The translations under genes and the position numbers were made by a program. A DNA stretch of 64,000 nucleotides, taken from NCBI RefSeq assembly GCF_036850765.1, contig NC_089495.1:62782410-62846409 (forward strand), in the 5' to 3' direction. Position 1 is the stretch's first letter, and each line of letters begins with the position of its first letter. The notes beneath the pieces were generated by a model. That model did not search any database and had not been told where the DNA came from. It saw nothing but the letters and a program-made list of their open reading frames with translations. Of the stretch, positions 57,513 through 64,000 are shown piece by piece. Source of the DNA: Saccopteryx bilineata. Lineage: Eukaryota; Chordata; Mammalia; Chiroptera; Emballonuridae.

Positions 57513-60500
57513 TTATGTTCCACCAATGTATGGAATCATGTAGTTCTTGTTTTTTTCTGATTTGCTTATTTCACTCCTTATAATGTTATCAAGATCCCAC
57601 CATTTTGCTGTAAATGATCTGATGTCATCATTTCTTATGGCTGAGTAGTATTCCATAGTGTATATGTGCCATATCTTCTTTATCCAGTCTTCTATTGAAG
57701 GGCTTTTTGGTTGTTTCCATGTCTTGGCCACTGTGAACAGTGCTGCAATGAACATGGGGCTACATGTGTCTTCACGTATCAATGTTTCTGAGGTTTTGGG
57801 GTATATACCCAGTAGAGGGATTGCTGGGTCATAAGGTAGTTCTATTTGCAGTTTTTTGAGGAACCACCATACTTTCCTCCATAATGGTTGTACTACTTTA
57901 CAGTCCCCCAACAGTGAATGAGGGTTCCTTTTTCTCCACAGCCTCTCCAACATTTGCTATTACCCGTCTTGTTGATAATAGCTAATCTAACAGGAGTGAG
58001 GTGGTATCTCATTGTAGTTTTGATTTGCATTTCTCTAATAACTAATGAAGCTGAGCATCTTTTCATATATCTGTTGGCCATTTGTATCTCTTCCTGGGAG
58101 AAGTGTCTGTTCATGTTCTCTTCCCATTTTTTTATTGGATTGTTTGTTTGTTTGTTGTTGAGTTTTATGAGTTCTTTGTAAATTTTGGATATTAGGCCCT
58201 TATCTGAGCTGTCGTTTGAAAATATCAGTTCCCATATAGTTGGCTGTCTGTTTATTTTGATATCAGTTTCTCTTGCTGAGCAAAAACTTTTAATTCTGAT
58301 GTAGTCCCATTCATTTATCTTTGCCTTCACTTCTCTTGCCATTGGAGTCAAGTTCATAAAATGTTCTTTAAAACCCAGGTCCATGATTTTAGTACCTATG
58401 TCTTCTTCTATGTACTTTATTGTTTCAGGTCTTATATTTAGGTCTTTGATCCATTTTGAATTAATTTTAGTACACGGGGACAGGCTGTAGTCGAGTTTCA
58501 TTCTTTTGCATGTGGCTTTCCAGTTTTCCCAACACCATTTGTTGAAGAGGCTTTCTTTTCTCCATTGTGTGTTGTTGGCCCCTTTATCAAAGATTATTTG
58601 ACCATATATATGTGGTTTTATTTCTGGGCTTTCTATTCTGTTCCATTGGTCTGAGTGTCTATTTTTTTGCCAATACCATGCTGTTTTGATTGTCGTGGCC
58701 CTATAATATAGTTTGAAGTCAGGTATTGTAATGCCCCCAGCTTCATTCTTTTTCCTTAGGATTGTTTTGGCTATTCGGAGATTTTTATAGTTCCATATAA
58801 ATCTGATGATTTTTTGTTCCATTTCTTTAAATAATCTCATAGGGATTTTGATGGGAATTGCATTAAATTTGTATATTGCTTTCGGTAATATGGCCATTTT
58901 GATTATATTTATTCTTCCTATCCAAGAACAAGGAATATTTTTCCATCTCATTGTATCTTTTTCGATTTCCCTTAACAATGCTTTGTAATTTTCATTATAT
59001 AGGTCCTTTACATTCTTTGTTATGTTTATTCCTAGGTATTTTATTTTTTTTGTTGCAATCGTGAAGGGGATTATTTTTCTGAGTTCGTTTTCTAATATTT
59101 CATTGTTGGCATATAGAAAGGCTATGGACTTTTGTATGTTAATTTTGTATCCTGCGACCTTACTGTATTGGTTTATTGTTTCTAATAATCTTTTTGTGGA
59201 GTCCTTCGGGTTTTCGATGTATAGGATCATATCATCAGCAAAAAGTGATAGCTTTACTTCTTCTTTTCCGATATGGATGCCTTTTATTTCTTTGTCTTGT
59301 CTGATTGCTCTGGCCAGAACTTCTAGAACCACGTTGAATAAGAGTGGAGAGAGTGGACAACCCTGTCTTGTTCCTGATTTAAGGTAGAAAGTCCTCAGTT
59401 TTATGCCGTTTAATAGGATGTTGGCTGATGGTTTATCATATATGGCCTTTATCATGTTGAGATATTTTCCTTCTATACCCATTTTGTTGAGAGTCTTAAA
59501 CATAAAATTGTGTTGTATTTTCTCAAAAGCCTTTTCTGCATCTATTGATAAGATCATGTGGTTTTTGTTCTTTGTTTTGTTGATATGGTATATTACGTTA
59601 ACCGTTTTGCGTATGTTGAACCATCCTTGAGATTCTGGGATGAATCCCACTTGATCATGATGTATTACTTTTTTAATATGTTGTTGTATTCGGTTTGCCA
59701 GTATTTTGTTTAGTATTTTAGCATCTGTATTCATTAGAGATATTAGTCTGTAGTTTTCTTTCTTTGTGCCATCCTTGCAAGGTTTTGGTATGAGGGTTAT
59801 GTTGGCCTCATAAAATGTGTTTGGAAGTATTGCTTCTTCTTCAATTTTTTGGAAGACTTTGAGTAGAATAGGAACCAAGTCTTCTTTGAATGTTTGATAG
59901 AATTCATTAGTATAACCGTCTGGGCCTGGACTTTTATTTTTGGGGAGATTTTTAATAGTTTTTTCTATTTCCTCCCTGCTGATTGGTCTGTTTAGGCTTT
60001 CTGCTTCTTCATGACTCAGTCTAGGAAGGTTGTATTGTTCTAGGAATTTATTCATTTCTTCTAGATTGTTGTATTTGGTGGCATATAATTTTTCATAGTA
60101 TTCTACAATAATTCTTTGTATTTCTATGATGTCTGTGGTGATCTCTCCTCTTTCATTTTGGATTTTATTTATTTGAGTCCTGTGTCTTTTTTCCTTGGTG
60201 AGTCTTGCCAAGGGTTTGTCAATTTTGTTGATCTTTTCAAAGAACCAGCTCCTTGTTTTATTGCTTTTTTCTATAGTTTTTCTGTTCTCTATTTCATTTA
60301 TTTCTGCTCTGAGTTTTATTATCTCCTTTCTTCGGCTGGTTTTGGGTTGTCTTTGTTCTTCTTTTTCTAGTTCCTTAAGGTGTGAAGTTAAGTGGTTTAC
60401 TTCGGCTCTCTCTTGCTTGTTCATATAGGCCTGAAGTGATATGAACTTTCCTCTTATTACTGCTTTTGCTGCATCCCAGAGATTCTGATATGTCGTATTT

Positions 60501-61339
60501 TCATTTTCATTTGTCTGTATATATCTTTTGATTTCTGCGCTTATTTCTTCTTTGACCCATTCATTTTTTAGAAGTATGTTGTTTAGTTTCCACATTTTTG
60601 TGGGTTTTTCCCCCTCTTTTTTGCAGTTGAATTCTAGTTTCAAGGCTTTATGATCAGAAAATATGCTTGGTACAATTTCAATTTTTCTAAATTTGCTGAT
60701 ATTGTCTTTGTGGCCCAACATATGGTCAATTCTTGAGAATGTTCCATGTACACTAGAGAAAAATGTATACTCTGTCGCTTTGGGATGAAGTGTCCTGTAG
60801 ATGTCTATCATATCCAGGTGTTCTAGTATTTCGTTTAAGGCCACTATATCTTTATTGATTCTCTGTTTGGATGACCGATCTAGAGCCGTCAGCGGTGTAT
60901 TGAGGTCTCCAAGTATGATTGTATTTTTGTTAGTTTTTGTTTTAAGGTCAATAAGTAGCTGTCTTATATATTTTGGTGCTCCTTGGTTTGGTGCATATAT
61001 ATTAAGGATTGTTATGTCTTCTTGATTCAACTTCCCCTTAATCATTATGAAATGACCATTTTTGTCTCTGAGTACTTTTTCTGTCTTGTAGTCAGCATTA
61101 TTAGATATGAGTATTGTTACACCTGCTTTTTTTTGGGTGTTGTTTGCTTGGAGTATTGTTTTCCAGCCTTTCACTTTGAATTTGTTTTTATCCTTGTTGC
61201 TTAGATGTGTTTCTTGTAGGCAGCATATAGTTGGATTTTCTTTTTTAATCCATTCTGCTACTCTGTGTCTTTTTATTGGTAAGTTGAATCCATTTACATT
61301 TAGTGTAATTATTGACACTTGTGGGTTCCCTACTGCCAT
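57513..61339 (-). pseudogene. L1 ORF2 (endonuclease/reverse transcriptase), one frameshift
   Basis: ORF2p nicks target DNA and reverse-transcribes L1 RNA there. The frame from 61339 is open for 1148 codons; the last ~140 codons continue in another frame (57513-57953). Endonuclease (residues ~1-240): LNVNGF, QETHL, IYAPNQG, GDLNTPL, RIDHML and SDH all present. Reverse transcriptase: [36 protein letters not shown] (about residue 700). Oddities: AEKAFEKIQ has Glu where the other copy has Asp, and NYRLISLMN has Leu for Pro. The break is at about 57903-57910, inside the CX3CX7HX4C motif: compared with the 7.2-kb copy one base appears missing, separating the last Cys from the rest. Probably inactive for that reason. 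Confidence 0.95.
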
Positions 61340-61660
61340 TTTATAAATTGCTTTCTGTTAGTTTTGTATCTAGTTTGATTCTTCTCTTTTGTTTTTCTAT
61401 CATTTGTTTTTGTTTGTGTTCCATACTTCTTTCCTCTGTTGCTACCTTTTTTAAGTCAAGTGTTTTTGTGGTGGTTTTTTTAAGGGTGGTTACCATTAAG
61501 TAATGAAAAGGGTACCTACCATATTCATTGTAGTACCCTATCTTATAAGTATTTCTGCACTTCATCATCCTTTGCTACTGTTAATCTCCATCCTCTCCCC
61601 CCTTTTTTTCCTTTGTTGTCACAGTTTAAGTTTGGTTTTATTGTGTTCTTGGTGGAGCTG
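61340..61660 (-). other. Inter-ORF spacer of the young L1
   Basis: 321 bp separate the ORF1 stop from the ORF2 start. A similar spacing (about 340 bp) is seen in the old L1 at 16.87-17.21 kb. It holds a 75-codon frame (61341-61568) without a domain. Confidence 0.8.
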
Positions 61661-62656
61661 TTACTTGTGGTGTTGTTTTCTTTTGTTCTTTGAATTTGGT
61701 TGGAAAACCCCCCTTAGTATTTCCTGGAGTGGGGGCTTTCTGTTGATAAATTCTCTCATCTTTTCTGTATTTGTGAATGTTTTTATATCTTCTTCATACT
61801 TTAAGGATAGCTTTGATGGGTATAGTATTCTTGGCTGAAAGTTCCTCTCTTTCAGGGCTTTAAATATTGGGGTCCACTGTCTTCTAGCTTGTAGAGTTTC
61901 TGCTGAGAAATCTGATGATAATCTAATAGGCCTTCCTTTATATGTTGTATTCTTCTTTTCCCTGGCTGCCTTGAGAATTTTTTCTTTGTCATTGGATTGT
62001 GTCATCTTTATTATGATGTGCCTTGGAGTGGGTTTGTTGGGGTTAAGAAAACTTGGTGTTCTGTTTGCTTCTTGAATTTGAGGTTTTAGTTCCTTCCACA
62101 GGCTTGGGAAGTTCTCGTCTATTAATTGTTTGAGTATATTCTCCATTCCATTTTCTTTCTCTTCTCCCTCTGATATACCTATTATTCTTATGTTATTCTT
62201 TCTGATGGAGTCAGACAATTCCTGTAGGGCTTTCTCGTTTTTTATTATTTTTGAGTCTCTTTCTTCTTCTCTCTGTTGTGCCTCAAGTTGTTTGTCTTCT
62301 ATTTCACTAATCCTATCTTCAATCTGGGCTGTTCTGTTAGCTAAGCTTGTTACCTCGTTTTTCAGCTCGTGAATTGAGTTTTTCATTTCTGTTTGATTTG
62401 TTTTTATAGTTTCAATTTCCTTGGTAATATATTCTTTGTGTTCATTGAGTTGTTTTCTGATCTCCCTATATTGCCTTTCTGTGTTTTCTTGTATCTCTCT
62501 GAGTATTTTTAAGATTTCTATTTTAAATTCTCTGTCATTTAGCTCCAAGGCTTCCAATATGTTAAGTCTTTTCTCCATAGATTTTTCCACATCTATTTGT
62601 GTTACCTCTCTTTCTTTTGTATCCATAATATTCGATTTCCTCTTTCTTATCGGCAT
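61661..62656 (-). CDS. L1 ORF1 protein, intact (331 aa)
   Basis: RNA-binding nucleic-acid chaperone that trimerises and coats L1 RNA in the cytoplasm. The start at 62656 gives MPIRKRKSNIMDTKERE, a basic N-terminus. Residues ~35-150 form a long heptad-patterned coiled coil (LRE, IRKQLNEHKEYI, IHELKNEVTSLANRTAQIEDRI). An RRM-like domain follows (~155-250: NNIRIIGISEGEE, PRHIIIKMTQ, REKKNTTYKGRPIRL), then a C-terminal domain (FSAETLQARRQW, KERNFQPRILYPSKLS). Length fits mammalian ORF1p (about 330-340). No stop or frameshift. It is the first gene of the L1 transcript; regulation would come from the internal promoter in the 5' UTR. Confidence 0.95.
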   Translation of the reverse strand: MPIRKRKSNIMDTKEREVTQIDVEKSMEKRLNILEALELNDREFKIEILKILREIQENTERQYREIRKQLNEHKEYITKEIETIKTNQTEMKNSIHELKNEVTSLANRTAQIEDRISEIEDKQLEAQQREEERDSKIIKNEKALQELSDSIRKNNIRIIGISEGEEKENGMENILKQLIDENFPSLWKELKPQIQEANRTPSFLNPNKPTPRHIIIKMTQSNDKEKILKAAREKKNTTYKGRPIRLSSDFSAETLQARRQWTPIFKALKERNFQPRILYPSKLSLKYEEDIKTFTNTEKMREFINRKPPLQEILRGVFQPNSKNKRKQHHK

Positions 62657-64000
62657 CTGAGGGTGGTCTTATTGATAGCACTAATTAGAATTAATAAAGA
62701 GTAAAAAGTAAAAAAAAAAAAGGGTAAAACACCCCACAAAAAAAAAACAGTAATAATTTATTATTTCCCCCTTTTTTTTTCTCTCTCTTCTCTTTCCCTC
62801 CTCTCCCCTCCTCAGGGAAATATCGTGCCTATAATGGAGGGCCTGATTTGGGGTGAAGAGTTCAAGGGGCAAAAAAAGGGAGTAGGGACCTACTAAATGC
62901 AAAAAAAAAAAAAAAAAGGAAGAAAATCTTAGACAAGCATAAGATGATTTGCTTGTAAGTGATGGTCAATTAAGAGCTATAATGAGAGGGGTAAGAGGGA
63001 ACCAGAAAAAAGGACCAAAAAAGAATAATAAAGAAGAAAAAATAAAAATAATAAGTAAAAATCTGTTGTATTAAGTGGAGCGAAGACTAAATACAATGGA
63101 GACCTTGGGTTGGGAGGACCCAAAATGCCACAAAAATAAACAAACAAGAGAAAAAAGAAATAAAAACAAAAGCAAAAAAGAGAAATAAAGCCAAAAAAAA
63201 GCCTTGAGTCCCAAATTGACTAATTTGTTCGTGATTGAGGATTATATGGGAGGGAAGTATAATGAGAAAAGAAAAAACGAATAGAAAGGAAAAAATAAGA
63301 AAAAGAGAAAAACGAAGGAAGAAATAAAATAGGAGGAGAAAAAAACAAAATAAAGCAAGACAAAAAAAAAAAAAAAGAGGAGAGAGTGAGAGTTAAGTGT
63401 TTTGGAGTATAACCTTAAAGGAGAGTGAGGATGAAGAAGAAAAATAAAATGCAACACTCATGGGTAGTGTAGTTCAAGAAAGGGGAAGCATAAGATGGGC
63501 AGAGAATAGAAGGACCGAGGTGGAGGAAATAAAGGCAAAAAGATAGAAGAAACAAACAACAACAACAACAACAAAAATTAGTGGATCAAGTTGTAAAGTC
63601 TGTGGGTTTTTCTTGATTTTGAGAGGTTAACTTCTTCCTTTTTCTTTTCTCTCCCTCTTCCTAGTCGGTGACTCTGTACCCCAGGCTCTGCCCCTTTGTC
63701 ACTCTTAGGTAGGGATTTGCAGTTGATGGGATTCTATGGCAATGTCATATAATTGGCTTTAGTCTTGCTGGAAGTAAAGGCTTGTTGGCGTATGCAGGGT
63801 CCAACGATGAGAGAGTTTGCTTTCCTGGATTCTCTCTCCTAGTCCCCCCTTTCTGAATTAGCAGCCTGGTGATCCAGCTATAAGGCTGCAACTGCTTCTG
63901 CCTGGGGAGTAAGAGGCTCAAAGAGCTGGGAAATCCCCACTCTATCCCCACTCAGTGCAAGGCTTTGGGAAAGGCTCTGAGAGTCAGGGCCTCCAGTGTA
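62657..64000 (-). promoter_or_regulatory. 5' UTR and internal promoter region of the young L1 (partial)
   Basis: Non-coding region upstream of ORF1 on the - strand. The ORF1-proximal part (62690-63600) is purine-rich on + (pyrimidine-rich on the sense strand) with long A runs and small indel-prone tracts. The distal part (63640-64000) is GC-richer, as expected nearer the promoter. The 5' terminus is not in the window. The old L1 at 14.3 kb has the same two-part layout. Confidence 0.75.

Larger units (their letters stand above)
57240..64000 (-). mobile_element. Young L1, near full length, 5' end outside window
   Basis: On the - strand, from the window's right edge: 5' UTR, intact ORF1, 321-bp spacer, ORF2 and a 3' UTR with a C-rich (sense G-rich) tract at about 57408-57475, ending in a short A-rich tail near 57240. 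At least 6.76 kb is present. ORF1 is fully open, and ORF2 needs only one length change to be open, so the copy is recent. Target duplication cannot be judged because the 5' end lies beyond 64000. Confidence 0.96.

Noticed and set aside
57918..62660. Many + strand frames of 60-121 codons across the young L1
   Set aside because: Antisense shadows of L1 ORF1 and ORF2.

Overview
The window is mammalian, and most likely from a bat. It is AT-rich, gene-poor intergenic DNA built almost entirely from layered transposable elements. I found no host protein-coding gene, no exon-like conserved ORF, no tRNA or rRNA gene and no CRISPR array. The bat call rests on three kinds of tRNA-derived SINE seen repeatedly on both strands: a short one ending in a CT-rich tract and A-tail (called A here), a longer one with repeated 'gcttgag' units and a 'caatgaacaactaaggtg' block (B), and a ~400-bp one with a complete tRNA-like head (C). 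hAT elements of the SPIN/OposCharlie/URR1 kind, which are known in bats, agree with this. I cannot fix the bat family from sequence alone. Labels A/B/C are mine, not database names.

Layout. 1-7 kb: unique AT-rich DNA with SINE A copies and a 1.7-kb hAT element (3436-5134) with an exact 8-bp target duplication and an odd palindrome-rich interior. 7-9 kb: a probable LTR split by a young 5'-truncated L1 with an open 517-codon frame. 9.3-12.9 kb: SINEs and two LTR-like blocks. 14.3-21.3 kb: an old, decayed, apparently full-length L1 on the + strand. 21.6-24.9 kb: an L1 3' fragment, SINE B copies, a MaLR LTR and an older L1 scrap. 25-29.3 kb: AT-rich sequence without recognised elements. 29.3-45.4 kb: dense SINEs, two MIRs, a MaLR LTR, an L1 3' relic and a tiny U6 snRNA retrocopy. 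47.6-50.1 kb: an L1M-type relic split by a hAT element, itself split by a second hAT. 52-53.9 kb: a possible antisense LTR holding a hAT fragment and a fold-back MITE that was later hit by a SINE C. 54.6 kb: a small mariner-like MITE. 57.2-64.0 kb: a young L1 on the - strand with an intact ORF1 and an ORF2 broken by what looks like one missing base; its 5' end runs off the window.

How the parts relate. The L1s would have supplied the machinery that moved the SINEs and the U6 scrap, as target duplications and A-rich tails show. The hAT, fold-back and mariner-like elements are cut-and-paste DNA transposons; some could have entered the lineage horizontally. Nesting gives a relative order: L1M, then hAT, then inner hAT; and fold-back MITE, then SINE C. 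I do not see a new gene system. The least ordinary items are the 1.7-kb hAT interior, the fold-back MITE, the U6 microretrocopy and the L1-LTR junction.
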